Notes: generated by a model not told the origin, from the letters alone. DNA of 37,919 nt from CAMBRQ01 sp945870325 (GCF_050313795.1 NZ_JBNPMC010000034.1:1-37919), one strand, 5' to 3'. Positions 16,703 to 24,584 are shown, counted from the stretch's first letter. Program-made: numbers and translations.

Positions 16703-16733
16703 ATGGATTCCTCCCTCGTTTTCTAATGATTTT

Positions 16734-16762
16734 ATCATAAGAAAATGTAACAGAGGAGTCAA
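16734..16762 (-). promoter_or_regulatory. Promoter of the AraC-type regulator gene
   Basis: On the minus strand TTGACT (16762-16757), a 17-nt spacer and TATGAT (16739-16734) form a good sigma-A-type promoter just upstream of the ribosome binding site. Confidence 0.65.
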
Positions 16763-16901
16763 GTGGAAAAGAATAAGATGGAAAGTATGTCTGAAAAATG
16801 GTAAGGTGTAATGGAAGATATTTTTCTGGCATCTGGTTTCTGCCAGGTCGGAGATCAGAGAAGGGAGAAAATCATAATATTATACAAGTAGGAGCAAGAT
16901 T

Positions 16902-17156
16902 ATGGAAGAATTATATAGGTTGATTGAAGAAAAGATAAGGAATGCAGGATATCCAGGGGAGATTGATGGAAGAGAATTCTATGATGAAGTCAGTGATGAG
17001 GCTGATGCTCAGGATAAAGGGACGTATGTTTTTATAATAAAGAAGAGTGATACTGTATTTTATCAAGGGTGTATGGAGATATTGGATGATCAGTTCGATC
17101 TGCATTATGTGGATATTCATGACGGGGAGAAGGTATATCACGTGGATTTTGATTGA
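16902..17156 (+). CDS. Small conserved-looking hypothetical protein
   Basis: The 84-residue acidic protein begins MEELYRLIEEKIRNAGYPG and has alternating hydrophobic stretches (TYVFIIKK, FDLHYVDIHDGEKVYHVDFD) that suggest an alpha-beta fold. It contains one cysteine and no membrane segment. AGGAG is 8 nt before ATG 16902 and codon use resembles its neighbours, so it is probably real. The family is not recognised. It precedes spoIIID but a separate sigma-E-like promoter lies between them. Confidence 0.65.
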   Translation: MEELYRLIEEKIRNAGYPGEIDGREFYDEVSDEADAQDKGTYVFIIKKSDTVFYQGCMEILDDQFDLHYVDIHDGEKVYHVDFD

Positions 17157-17184
17157 GAGATTGTATTTCCGTCCGGAGGATGAT

Positions 17185-17214
17185 GTCATACTTGCAAAAG
17201 CCCCCGCATAGATT
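17185..17214 (+). promoter_or_regulatory. Sigma-E-like promoter of spoIIID
   Basis: GTCATACT (17185-17192), a 14-nt spacer and CATAGATT (17207-17214) closely match the Bacillus sigma-E consensus (-35 like GTCATATT, -10 like CATACAAT). In Bacillus, spoIIID is transcribed by sigma-E in the mother cell, so both sequence and context agree. Confidence 0.75.
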
Positions 17215-17244
17215 GTAAAAACAAACTATGAGGGGTTTCATCAT

Positions 17245-17502
17245 ATGAAGGATTATATTGAAGAGAGGGCAGTAGAGATCGCATATTATATTATCGAACA
17301 CAAGGCAACGGTGAGGCAGACGGCGAAGGCTTTTGGAGTTAGTAAATCTACGATACATAAGGATGTGACAGAGCGTTTACTGCAGATTAATCCATCTCTG
17401 GCGGCAGAGGCACGCAAGGTGCTGGATCTGAATAAGTCGGAGAGACATATACGCGGTGGACTGGCTACGAGAGAGAAGTATCTGCATCTGGAGAGGCGGT
17501 AA
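17245..17502 (+). CDS. spoIIID: Sporulation transcriptional regulator SpoIIID
   Basis: SpoIIID is a small DNA-binding protein that switches mother-cell gene expression between the sigma-E and sigma-K stages of sporulation. The 85-residue protein matches it along its length: MKDYIEERAVEIAYYIIEHKATVRQTAKAFGVSKSTIHKDVTERL, with the helix-turn-helix at about 24-45, and the basic tail HIRGGLATREKYLH that adds DNA contacts. AGGGG precedes ATG 17245. The sigma-E-like promoter upstream supports both identity and a sporulating host. Confidence 0.95.
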   Translation: MKDYIEERAVEIAYYIIEHKATVRQTAKAFGVSKSTIHKDVTERLLQINPSLAAEARKVLDLNKSERHIRGGLATREKYLHLERR

Positions 17503-17589
17503 AAGGGTGAAAACGCGGCGGCTAGAAGTGAATTTATGCAAGGAAGAATAGTGTTTCACTTCGGTCTGCCGCTTTTCTCGAATCATAGA

Positions 17590-17754
17590 GTAACAGTTCA
17601 GCCCGTGCCATTCGCAAAACACATCTGCGATGCTTCTCCGCTGCTACGCAGCTCTTTTTGCTCATAAAATGGCGCTCTGCTCATAAGCCGGATTGTGTGT
17701 TCATTCATGCAAGCATGATTCGCCCACAATCCGGCTTATGGCTGAACTGTTACA
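17590..17754. mobile_element. MITE-like element with perfect terminal repeats and target duplication
   Basis: The ends are perfect 14-bp inverted repeats, GTAACAGTTCAGCC (17590-17603) and GGCTGAACTGTTAC (17741-17754). They are flanked by the 8-bp direct repeat ATCATAGA (17582-17589 and 17755-17762), as expected for a transposition target duplication. Inside lies a perfect 16-bp inverted repeat (17682-17697 with 17726-17741) and a further weak stem GTGCCATT/AATGGCGC. No reading frame fills it. It is 165 bp long and would need a transposase in trans. It sits between spoIIID and the riboswitch promoter. Confidence 0.8.
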
Positions 17755-17783
17755 TCATAGATTGTCTCATAACAGTTTTTTAT

Positions 17784-17813
17784 TGACAATAGAAAAAGAA
17801 AAATGATATTCTG
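17784..17813 (+). promoter_or_regulatory. Promoter of the riboswitch-MATE unit
   Basis: A consensus TTGACA (17784-17789) is followed at 16-18 nt by GATATT/TATTCT (17806-17813). The start site would be just before the structured leader. Confidence 0.6.
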
Positions 17814-17824
17814 TTAATAGTTTT

Positions 17825-17907
17825 ATAGGGAAAGGCCTGCGGAAACGCGAAACCGAGAGGACTCTATGAGTTTTAGTATCGGTTACGGGTTTCTTTTTTT
17901 ATTTTTT
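17825..17907 (+). promoter_or_regulatory. Putative guanidine-IV riboswitch (mepA motif) with terminator
   Basis: The leader carries AGGGAAAGGCCTGCGG, then GCGAAACCGAGAGG, and ends with TATCGGTTACGGGTTTC followed by a long T run. ACCGA can pair with TCGGT, and GAAACC with GGGTTTC; part of the second pairing makes a terminator stem, giving mutually exclusive folds. The mepA motif, shown to be the guanidine-IV riboswitch, lies upstream of MATE pumps in Clostridia, and the next gene here is such a pump. I match it by recalled features and context, not by a covariance search. Confidence 0.65.
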
Positions 17908-17930
17908 AGTAGAAAGGTAGGATCATTATA

Positions 17931-19280
17931 ATGCAAAAAGAAAATAAAATGGGAGTTATGCCAATTCCAAAACTAGTAATAACGATGTCTTTGCCAATTA
18001 TGGTGTCTATGCTGGTCCAATCACTTTACAATATCGTAGATAGCATATTTGTAGCACGGATTGATGAAGCCGCACTAACAGCGACATCCATAGCCTATTC
18101 TGCGCAAATGTTACAGATTGCGGTAGCAGTTGGAACGGGCGTCGGGGTGAACGCGCTTGTATCTAGACAGCTTGGAGCCAAAGAATATGATAAGGCAAAT
18201 GCAACAGCAACTTTAGGACTATTTCTGTCCATATTAAGTTCTCTTATCTTTGTTGTATGGGGAATTTTTGGAACTGAGGTATTTATCCGCTGCTTTAGCA
18301 TAGATGAAAATATTATCTCATATGGAATTTCCTATTTAAAAATCTGTCAGTTGTTCAGTATCGGCATCTTTTTGGGAACTCTAACGCAGCGATTGTTACA
18401 GGCAACGGGCAGGACGCTGTCGAGTATGTTTGCACAAATGGCAGGGGCAGTCGTTAATATCGTGCTTGATCCTATTCTGATCTTTGGCTATTGTGGAGCG
18501 CCGGAGCTTGGGATTGCAGGAGCCGCAATTGCAACCGTGATAGGACAATGGATGGCCGCGATCATCGGTCTTGTTCTTAATCATGTGCAGAATATGGAAA
18601 TTCATTTCGTATGGAAGGAGTTTCATTTTCAAAAAGGAGATCTTATTGCCATCTATAAGGTGGGAGCGCCGACCATTCTGACACAGGCTTTTGGAAGCCT
18701 TATGGTGGCTGGAATGAACCTGATTCTGGGAGTATACTCGGATACAGCAGTCGCTTTTTTTGGAGTGTATTTCAAACTTCAAAACTTCCTGTTCATGCCT
18801 GTGAACGGTCTTGGACAAGGGTCATTGCCTATTGTGGGATTCAATACTGGCGCGAAGAAGTGGAAGAGAGTAGAGGATACATGCAAGATGGCATTGGGAC
18901 TGGCAGCGGGGATTGCTTGTGTGGGAGTAGTGGTGTTCGAAAGTATGCCAGGAGTTTTGTTATCTCTTTTTCAGGCCGGAGATGAGATGCTGCAAATTGG
19001 AGTTCCTGCGCTTCGTATCATCGCGCCTACTTTTGTTTTGGCGGCTGGCACAATGGTGATGGGGTATCTGATATCTGGAATGGGAAATGGTATGGTTAAT
19101 ATGGTGGGGACAGCGATGCGTCAGTTGATCATACTGCTTCCGTGTGTGTGGGTGATGAGCCGATTTTGGGGGATTGGTGTTGTTTGGTATGCGGTTTGGA
19201 TATCTGAAGTGGTGGCCGTTTTGTATGCGTCTTTGAAATTGAGGCAATATTTGAAAAATAATAGAAAAGATATTGTCTAG
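17931..19280 (+). CDS. mepA: MATE-family efflux transporter (MepA-like)
   Basis: This 449-residue inner-membrane pump has about twelve membrane helices in two homologous halves. Typical family sequences are visible: MSLPIMVSMLVQSLYNIVDSIFVA near the N-terminus, QLGAKEYDKAN after helix 2, QATGRTLSSMFAQMAGAVVNIVLDPILIF mid-way, and GLGQGSLPIVGFNTGAKKWKRV opening the second half. MATE pumps exchange cations (Na or H) for organic cations. The leader resembles a guanidine riboswitch, suggesting guanidinium or substituted guanidines as inducers or substrates. AAAGGTAGG lies before ATG 17931. Confidence 0.92.
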   Translation: MQKENKMGVMPIPKLVITMSLPIMVSMLVQSLYNIVDSIFVARIDEAALTATSIAYSAQMLQIAVAVGTGVGVNALVSRQLGAKEYDKANATATLGLFLSILSSLIFVVWGIFGTEVFIRCFSIDENIISYGISYLKICQLFSIGIFLGTLTQRLLQATGRTLSSMFAQMAGAVVNIVLDPILIFGYCGAPELGIAGAAIATVIGQWMAAIIGLVLNHVQNMEIHFVWKEFHFQKGDLIAIYKVGAPTILTQAFGSLMVAGMNLILGVYSDTAVAFFGVYFKLQNFLFMPVNGLGQGSLPIVGFNTGAKKWKRVEDTCKMALGLAAGIACVGVVVFESMPGVLLSLFQAGDEMLQIGVPALRIIAPTFVLAAGTMVMGYLISGMGNGMVNMVGTAMRQLIILLPCVWVMSRFWGIGVVWYAVWISEVVAVLYASLKLRQYLKNNRKDIV

Positions 19281-19400
19281 TTTTTATGTGCATTCATCTT
19301 TACACACATCAAAAATAAAAGAAATTTCTTGTTCAATTTGTACATTTTTTAACCTGTAAAATTGTGCTAATATGTTCATAACAAAAAAGGAGCGATTGTC

Positions 19401-19631
19401 ATGAACAAGAGGATGGTAGTATTCCAGAACATTGATGATATTATAGAATTTATAGAGAAAGTAGAGAAGTATCCATACAGCATGGATATGAAACGTGGCA
19501 AATGTATTGTAGATGCCAAATCTTTGTTAGGGATCATAAATCTGGGCTTTTCGAAAGAGATTGAGTTAAAGGTCTATGTAGATGAATGTGATGACCTTTG
19601 GAATGATATAGAAGAATTTGTCGCTGCATAA
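19401..19631 (+). CDS. HPr-like protein lacking the catalytic histidine
   Basis: The 76-residue protein has the size and strand pattern of the phosphotransferase HPr. The segment DAKSLLGIINLGFSKEIELKVY aligns with the HPr region around regulatory Ser46 (KSIMGVMSLG). The N-terminal position where HPr has the His15 motif (GIHARPA) reads NIDDIIEF, so no phosphorylatable histidine is present. It cannot carry phosphate in the sugar transport chain and may be a regulatory or structural HPr relative. AAGGAG precedes ATG 19401. It is followed by a promoter and a second MATE gene. Confidence 0.7.
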   Translation: MNKRMVVFQNIDDIIEFIEKVEKYPYSMDMKRGKCIVDAKSLLGIINLGFSKEIELKVYVDECDDLWNDIEEFVAA

Positions 19632-19643
19632 GCAAGATGGCAC

Positions 19644-19672
19644 TTGTACAAAGAGACTCCCCGGCGTATAAT
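19644..19672 (+). promoter_or_regulatory. Promoter of the second MATE gene
   Basis: TTGTAC (19644-19649), a 17-nt spacer and TATAAT (19667-19672) are well placed 25 nt before the start codon, so the MATE gene has its own promoter in addition to any read-through from the HPr-like gene. Confidence 0.7.
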
Positions 19673-19696
19673 GAATACGGCGAGGAGTTTTATATT

Positions 19697-21055
19697 ATGA
19701 AGAAAATGAAAATAGACAGAAGCAATTATTTATTCGACAATAAGGCATTGCTTGTATTAATCATTCCGCTTGTCATCGAGCAGTTGCTGGCAGTGTTCGT
19801 TGGTATGGCGGATTCTATTATGATTGCGAGCGTAGGAGAGGCGGCTGTGTCAGGCGTGTCCCTGGTGGATCAGATCATGGTGCTGCTTATCAATGTATTT
19901 GCGGCGCTGGCAACCGGAGGAGCAGTAGTAGCCGGTCAGTATCTGGGGCAGAAGAAGCAGGAGGAAGCCTGTAAGTCTGCAACACAGTTGATTTGGTTTG
20001 TTACACTCTGTGCAATCGTGATCACATTGATTGTATATGCGGGCAAATACTTTATCCTGCATGGAATCTTTGGCAAGATAGAGCCGGATGTCATGCAGCA
20101 TGCGAACACATATCTATTGATTGTTACAGCGTCCATCCCATTTATGGCGATGTATAATGGCGGTGCTGCAATTTTCCGTGCAATGGGTAACTCAAAAGTA
20201 TCCATGCAAGTATCCATCATTATGAACGTTATTAATATAGGAGGAAATGCAATCCTTATCTATGGGTTCCACAGAGGAACAGAAGGCGTTGCAATTCCGA
20301 CGCTTGTGTCCAGAATGGTGGCAGCGGTCATTATTGTCGTATTGTTATGTAACCAGGACCTGACCTTGCATATCGAGCGAACCTTCCGTTACCGCATCAA
20401 TTGGTCGATGGTGAAGAAGATTCTGAGTATCGGCGTGCCGAATGGTCTGGAAAACAGCATGTTCCAATTGGGAAAGATTCTGGTGCTGAGTCTTGTATCA
20501 ACCTTTGGAACCTATGCTATTGCTGCCAATGCTGTAAGTAACGCTATCGCATTATTCCAGATTCTGCCCGGAATGGCAATCTCCCTGGCAATCACCACCG
20601 TAATTGCCAGATGTGTAGGTGCGGGTGACTACGAACAGGTTCGGTATTATAATCGCAAATTAATCACAATTACATACATCGGCACGACTTGTATGGTATT
20701 CCTGATATTTGCCCTTCTGCCGATGATTTTGAAAGCATATAATCTGTCAGATTTAACGGCAGAGGTAACCAGACAGATTATACGTTTCCATGGATTTAGC
20801 GCTATCTTTATATGGCCGCTATCCTTCTCTTTGCCGGGAACATTCCGGGCATCCGGGGATGCAAAGGCGTGCATGTATATTTCGATTTTTTCTATGTGGA
20901 TATTCAGAATCGGGTTCAGTTATCTGTTGGGGAAATACATGGGAATGGGGGTATTCGGTATCTGGGTAGCAATGGTAATTGACTGGGTATTCCGGGCGAT
21001 ATGCTTTGTGATCCGATACTTCTGCGGAAACTGGAAGAAGAAAGCGATTGTGTAG
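19697..21055 (+). CDS. MATE-family efflux transporter
   Basis: The second MATE pump has 452 residues and about twelve membrane helices. It begins MKKMKIDRSNYLFDNKALLVLIIPLVIEQ, with the family motif FVGMADSIMIASVGEAAVSGVSLVDQ and GQYLGQKKQEEA. It is clearly divergent from the pump encoded upstream, so this is not a recent duplication. An in-frame upstream ATG (19637) lies before the promoter; GAGGAG at 19682-19687 fits ATG 19697. The substrate is unknown. Confidence 0.92.
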   Translation: MKKMKIDRSNYLFDNKALLVLIIPLVIEQLLAVFVGMADSIMIASVGEAAVSGVSLVDQIMVLLINVFAALATGGAVVAGQYLGQKKQEEACKSATQLIWFVTLCAIVITLIVYAGKYFILHGIFGKIEPDVMQHANTYLLIVTASIPFMAMYNGGAAIFRAMGNSKVSMQVSIIMNVINIGGNAILIYGFHRGTEGVAIPTLVSRMVAAVIIVVLLCNQDLTLHIERTFRYRINWSMVKKILSIGVPNGLENSMFQLGKILVLSLVSTFGTYAIAANAVSNAIALFQILPGMAISLAITTVIARCVGAGDYEQVRYYNRKLITITYIGTTCMVFLIFALLPMILKAYNLSDLTAEVTRQIIRFHGFSAIFIWPLSFSLPGTFRASGDAKACMYISIFSMWIFRIGFSYLLGKYMGMGVFGIWVAMVIDWVFRAICFVIRYFCGNWKKKAIV

Positions 21056-21090
21056 ATTACTTTGCAATTGGGAATGCGTTCTTTGGGTTT

Positions 21091-21120
21091 TTGAAAATGC
21101 AGGAAAATAATCTATATAAT
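21091..21120 (+). promoter_or_regulatory. Promoter of guaA
   Basis: TTGAAA (21091-21096), an 18-nt spacer and TATAAT (21115-21120) lie about 70 nt before the start codon. No purine riboswitch core is visible in the short leader. Confidence 0.65.
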
Positions 21121-21189
21121 GAGGTTGCGAATTAGTTTGTCCTCATTTATAATAATATCACTACGACAAGAAAACGAGGAGGAAGCCAC

Positions 21190-22737
21190 ATGAAAAACGA
21201 ATTAGTGATCGTCCTTGACTTCGGCGGACAATACAATCAGCTGGTAGCAAGACGAGTTCGTGAGTGTAATGTATACTGTGAAATCTATTCTTATAAAACG
21301 GATCTTGAGAAGATTAAGGCAATGAATCCGAAGGGCATTATCCTGACCGGTGGACCGAATAGTTGCTATGAAGCAGATTCTCCGACTTATTCCAGAGAAT
21401 TATTCGAGTTGGGAATCCCGATCCTCGGTCTTTGCTACGGCGCACAGCTTATGATGCATGTGCTGGGAGGAAAGGTTGAGCGTGCGGATGTCAGAGAGTA
21501 TGGAAAGACAGAGGTAATCATCGACAAGACAGATTCCAAAGTATTTGCAAATGTATCCAAGGAAACTATCTGCTGGATGAGCCATTTCGATTATATCTCC
21601 CAGATTGCACCTGGATTCGAGATTACAGCCCATACGGCAGACTGTCCGGTGGCGGCAGCGGAAAATGAAGCAGACAAGTTATATGCAATCCAGTTCCATC
21701 CGGAGGTACTTCACACAGCAGAAGGAACGAAGATGTTATCCAATTTCGTGCTTGACGTGTGCGGATGTGCCGGAGACTGGAGAATGGATTCATTTGTAGA
21801 AGAATCTATTAAACAGATTCGCGAAAAAGTCGGTGATGGCAAGGTGTTGTGTGCGTTGTCAGGTGGTGTGGATTCTTCCGTGGCAGCAGTATTATTATCT
21901 AAAGCGGTAGGTGACCAGCTTACTTGCGTATTTGTTGATCATGGTCTCCTTCGTAAGAATGAAGGCGATGAAGTAGAGGCTGTATTTGGAACGGAGGGCA
22001 ATTATGACCTGAATTTTATCCGTGTCAATGCACAGCAGAGATTCTATGATAAATTAGCCGGAGTAGAAGAGCCGGAGAGAAAACGTAAGATTATCGGAGA
22101 AGAATTCATCCGTGTATTCGAGGAAGAGGCGAAGAAGATTGGCGCGGTAGACTTCCTGGTACAGGGAACAATCTACCCTGATGTTGTTGAGAGCGGTCTG
22201 GGCGGAGAATCTGCGGTGATCAAGTCTCATCATAACGTAGGCGGATTGCCGGATTATGTTGATTTTAAAGAGATCATTGAGCCGTTAAGAGATCTGTTCA
22301 AGGACGAGGTTCGAAAAGCGGGTCTGGAACTTGGCATTCCGGAGTATCTGGTATTCAGACAGCCATTCCCGGGACCGGGACTTGGTATCCGTATTATCGG
22401 AGAGGTGACGGCAGAGAAGGTTAAGATTGTGCAGGATGCAGATGCTATCTACCGTGAAGAGATTGCGAAAGCGGGACTGGATCGCGAGATTAACCAGTAT
22501 TTTGCGGCACTTACGAATATGAGAAGTGTTGGAGTTATGGGAGATGAGAGAACCTATGACTATGCAGTGGCACTTCGCGGCGTGAAGACCATTGACTTTA
22601 TGACGGCGGAAGCGGCGGAGATACCGTTTGCGGTGCTGAATAAGGTGATGAGCAGGATTATTAATGAGGTTAAGGGGGTTAATCGGGTAATGTATGATTT
22701 GACTTCCAAGCCGCCGGGGACGATAGAGTTTGAATAG
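21190..22737 (+). CDS. guaA: GMP synthase (glutamine-hydrolysing)
   Basis: The enzyme converts XMP to GMP using ATP and glutamine, the last step of guanine nucleotide synthesis. Its 515 residues contain an N-terminal class I amidotransferase domain (catalytic Cys in LGLCYGAQLM, His/Glu in QFHPEV), the ATP pyrophosphatase P-loop SGGVDSSV, and the C-terminal dimerisation domain ending in DLTSKPPGTIEFE. GAGGAGG precedes ATG 21190. The intact 3' end abuts the integrase region; guaA 3' ends are known insertion sites for integrative elements, and insertion leaves the coding sequence whole. Confidence 0.97.
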   Translation: MKNELVIVLDFGGQYNQLVARRVRECNVYCEIYSYKTDLEKIKAMNPKGIILTGGPNSCYEADSPTYSRELFELGIPILGLCYGAQLMMHVLGGKVERADVREYGKTEVIIDKTDSKVFANVSKETICWMSHFDYISQIAPGFEITAHTADCPVAAAENEADKLYAIQFHPEVLHTAEGTKMLSNFVLDVCGCAGDWRMDSFVEESIKQIREKVGDGKVLCALSGGVDSSVAAVLLSKAVGDQLTCVFVDHGLLRKNEGDEVEAVFGTEGNYDLNFIRVNAQQRFYDKLAGVEEPERKRKIIGEEFIRVFEEEAKKIGAVDFLVQGTIYPDVVESGLGGESAVIKSHHNVGGLPDYVDFKEIIEPLRDLFKDEVRKAGLELGIPEYLVFRQPFPGPGLGIRIIGEVTAEKVKIVQDADAIYREEIAKAGLDREINQYFAALTNMRSVGVMGDERTYDYAVALRGVKTIDFMTAEAAEIPFAVLNKVMSRIINEVKGVNRVMYDLTSKPPGTIEFE

Positions 22738-22746
22738 TAGGCGGTG

Positions 22747-22790
22747 GGCCAGAAAGCCTTATTTTACGGGGCTTCCGGGCTTCGGCCTTT
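22747..22790 (+). terminator. Possible guaA terminator
   Basis: GGCC and AAGCC (22747-22758) can pair with GGCTT and GGCC (22778-22787) with a small bulge, a long loop and TTT after the stem. The T run is short, so termination may be weak. The site also lies in the likely left attachment region. Confidence 0.4.
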
Positions 22791-22794
22791 GAAA

Positions 22795-22816
22795 ATTGCA
22801 TTTTTATTGCATTTTT
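22795..22816. repeat. Tandem 11-bp repeats at the left element end
   Basis: ATTGCATTTTT occurs twice in tandem (22795-22805 and 22806-22816), ending at the integrase stop codon. Its inverse, ATAAAAATGCAA, occurs once near the right end of the element (36385-36396). Tyrosine integrases of the Tn916 class bind short arm-type repeats near both ends, so these are candidate arm sites. Confidence 0.5.
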
Positions 22817-24001
22817 CTAATTCACCTGCTTATGATACTCAGCTGTGAACTGATTGCTTGTGTAATCAGCCACACTTTCTGTTGCAGGTGTATAGGTAAG
22901 TTTTCCTGTCAGCTTCTTTGCTACTTCAAAGTTGCTGTTTGGATATAAATGCCCATAGGTTCCCAAAGTCGTTTGGATTTTTTCGTGTCCTAAACGGTCT
23001 TTGATAATTAATGGGTTTTCTCCCATGCTGATTAACAGGGAAGCGTGGGAATGCCGTAAGGCATGAATTTTAATACGGTGGACACCAGCAAGATTTGCCA
23101 GCTTTTCGAGGGCTCTTGGCAGAGTTGTCTTGCTGGTGGGCGTTCCGTTATAGCTTAATATAAAATTACATTTCGGTAGAACTTTCTGTTGAACTTCTTT
23201 CCATTCTTTCAGCTCTTTAAGCGTATCATCATCTATAACGATATCCCGTATACTAGCCTGCGTTTTTGTCTCTACAAATTTGTAGTCGGTCATGGTTTTG
23301 TAGTAAAGATTTTTGTTGATGCTGAGAATACCTGTTTCAAAATCAATATCTGACCATTGCAGAGCCGCAGCTTCTCCGATTCGCATTCCAGTCATAAATA
23401 ACAACCAGTAAGAAATGAACAAGTAGTGTTCATAGTAATCTCCCTTATACAGTAGAGAAATGACTTTCTGGAATTCTTCCAGTGTCCAGAAATCAATTTT
23501 CGGTTTTCTGCTTTTGACATTTCCGATCATTCTGGCCGGATTTTTCTTTGCAAGTCCCAGAACGATAGCTCTGTCAAATGCGACTGCAAGCATTCCCTGT
23601 ATAATCCTCACATAATTTGGGCTGTAGTTTTTTGCCAGTTTTAATTGCCAGTTTTGCACATGAATTGGCTCAATTTTGTCAGTATTCATCTTATAGAAAT
23701 AGGCAAAGTGTTTTTCAATGGTAGCATACCTGTTCTTGTATGTACTTTCTTTTACCTGGGTTTTATACCAGGGAAGATAAATCTCCTGAATAAATTTTTT
23801 GAAAGTCACTTCCTCTTTCTTTTCCGTAAGTTCATCTGGTGTAGACAGAATAAGCTTTGAATATTCTGCCCGAGCCTCTTTCTTTGTTGCAAATCCACTG
23901 CGATACTTTTGTATTTGTTTCCCGGTTACAGGGTGTTTCCCTAAGTTCGCCCTGAAATAATAGGTTCCGTTAGTTGCTTTCTTGATTGGATCTTTTGCCA
24001 T
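22817..24001 (-). CDS. int: Tyrosine recombinase (element integrase)
   Basis: This integrase probably inserts and excises the element at the guaA 3' end. It has 394 residues: an N-terminal AP2-like arm-binding domain (YYFRANLGKHPVTGKQIQKYRSGF), a SAM-like core-binding domain (about 65-155) and a catalytic domain with Arg207 (TGMRIGEA), Lys246 (ETKTQASIR), His313 and Arg316 (HALRH), His339 (LGHE) and nucleophile Tyr349 (GTYGHLY). All catalytic residues are present. It points toward guaA, 80 bp away, and sits next to DUF3173, an arrangement typical of Gram-positive integrative conjugative elements. Confidence 0.95.
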   Translation of the reverse strand: MAKDPIKKATNGTYYFRANLGKHPVTGKQIQKYRSGFATKKEARAEYSKLILSTPDELTEKKEEVTFKKFIQEIYLPWYKTQVKESTYKNRYATIEKHFAYFYKMNTDKIEPIHVQNWQLKLAKNYSPNYVRIIQGMLAVAFDRAIVLGLAKKNPARMIGNVKSRKPKIDFWTLEEFQKVISLLYKGDYYEHYLFISYWLLFMTGMRIGEAAALQWSDIDFETGILSINKNLYYKTMTDYKFVETKTQASIRDIVIDDDTLKELKEWKEVQQKVLPKCNFILSYNGTPTSKTTLPRALEKLANLAGVHRIKIHALRHSHASLLISMGENPLIIKDRLGHEKIQTTLGTYGHLYPNSNFEVAKKLTGKLTYTPATESVADYTSNQFTAEYHKQVN

Positions 24002-24034
24002 GGTTACACTCCTTCTCTAATGCAAGAAGTACAC

Positions 24035-24229
24035 TTAGTTTTCAGTATCTGGCAAAGTGATTCCCAATAATTCCTCAACCGCTTCCTTTGGTACCCTGTC
24101 CAGTTTCTTTGATTGATAATAAGTATGGCCTTTGGCAATCATCAGCTTTTTCGCTTCCCGGATAATGTCTGCTGAAAAAGAAGGACCATAACCTAACTTT
24201 ATCAAATCACTTTTTGTTACTGTAATCAT
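24035..24229 (-). CDS. DUF3173-family protein (probable excisionase-like partner)
   Basis: The 64-residue protein (MITVTKSDLIKLGYGPSFSADIIREAKKLM and a C-terminus RVPKEAVEELLGI) matches the DUF3173 family, small predicted helix-turn-helix proteins found just upstream of integrases in Firmicutes integrative elements. It lies 33 nt before int and has AAAGGAG, so the two are likely co-transcribed. An excisionase or directionality role is inferred from position, not shown. Confidence 0.8.
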   Translation of the reverse strand: MITVTKSDLIKLGYGPSFSADIIREAKKLMIAKGHTYYQSKKLDRVPKEAVEELLGITLPDTEN

Positions 24230-24584
24230 TCTACTCCTTTCTATGGACAGGATAAAACTTCAATACCTGTCCATTATTATATCAAGTTTAGAGTAATTTT
24301 ACTATTGTAAAATAGCCTGACGAAAAATGGTGTAAATCTCCCAGAAGCCAGTTCCTGCGCCCTTTCCGGCCACGTATAAGGCGTTACTATGTAATCTTAA
24401 AGCTGCAGGCACGCAATAAACGCAAGCACTATCTGCAGCACCTATATCAATCTCCTGAGAGGTGTATGTAATTATCAAAGTACAACTTGGGTCTTGCCCA
24501 TTTACTTAGAAATAGTCATGGAATTTTAAATATTGGAAAAAAAGCAGAAAAAAAGCTGCCATAATACAGGCAGCCGATAAGACA
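24230..24584. other. Intergenic region between the DUF3173 gene and the first repressor
   Basis: No convincing gene is seen. A perfect 9-bp inverted repeat (ATGGACAGG at 24243-24251, CCTGTCCAT at 24266-24274) lies just upstream of the DUF3173 ribosome binding site and may be an operator or leader hairpin. Further on, GCTGCAG and CTGCAGC bracket a stretch with ACGCAATAAACGCAAG. The sequence around 24330-24480 is relatively GC-rich and could hold an origin, attachment or RNA element, but I cannot assign one. Confidence 0.4.
24555..24574 (-). terminator. Terminator of the repressor gene
   Basis: On the minus strand GCTGCC and GGCAGC form a stem followed by a long T run (A run at 24548-24554 on the plus strand), just after the repressor stop. 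Confidence 0.75.

Noticed and set aside
21121..21189. Purine riboswitch in the guaA leader
   Set aside because: The leader is too short and lacks the conserved three-way junction sequences.
22700..22760. Direct repeat of the guaA end at the right side of the element as attachment site
   Set aside because: No exact repeat longer than about five bases could be found by eye between this region and 36300-36520; a weak likeness near 36463 is not enough.
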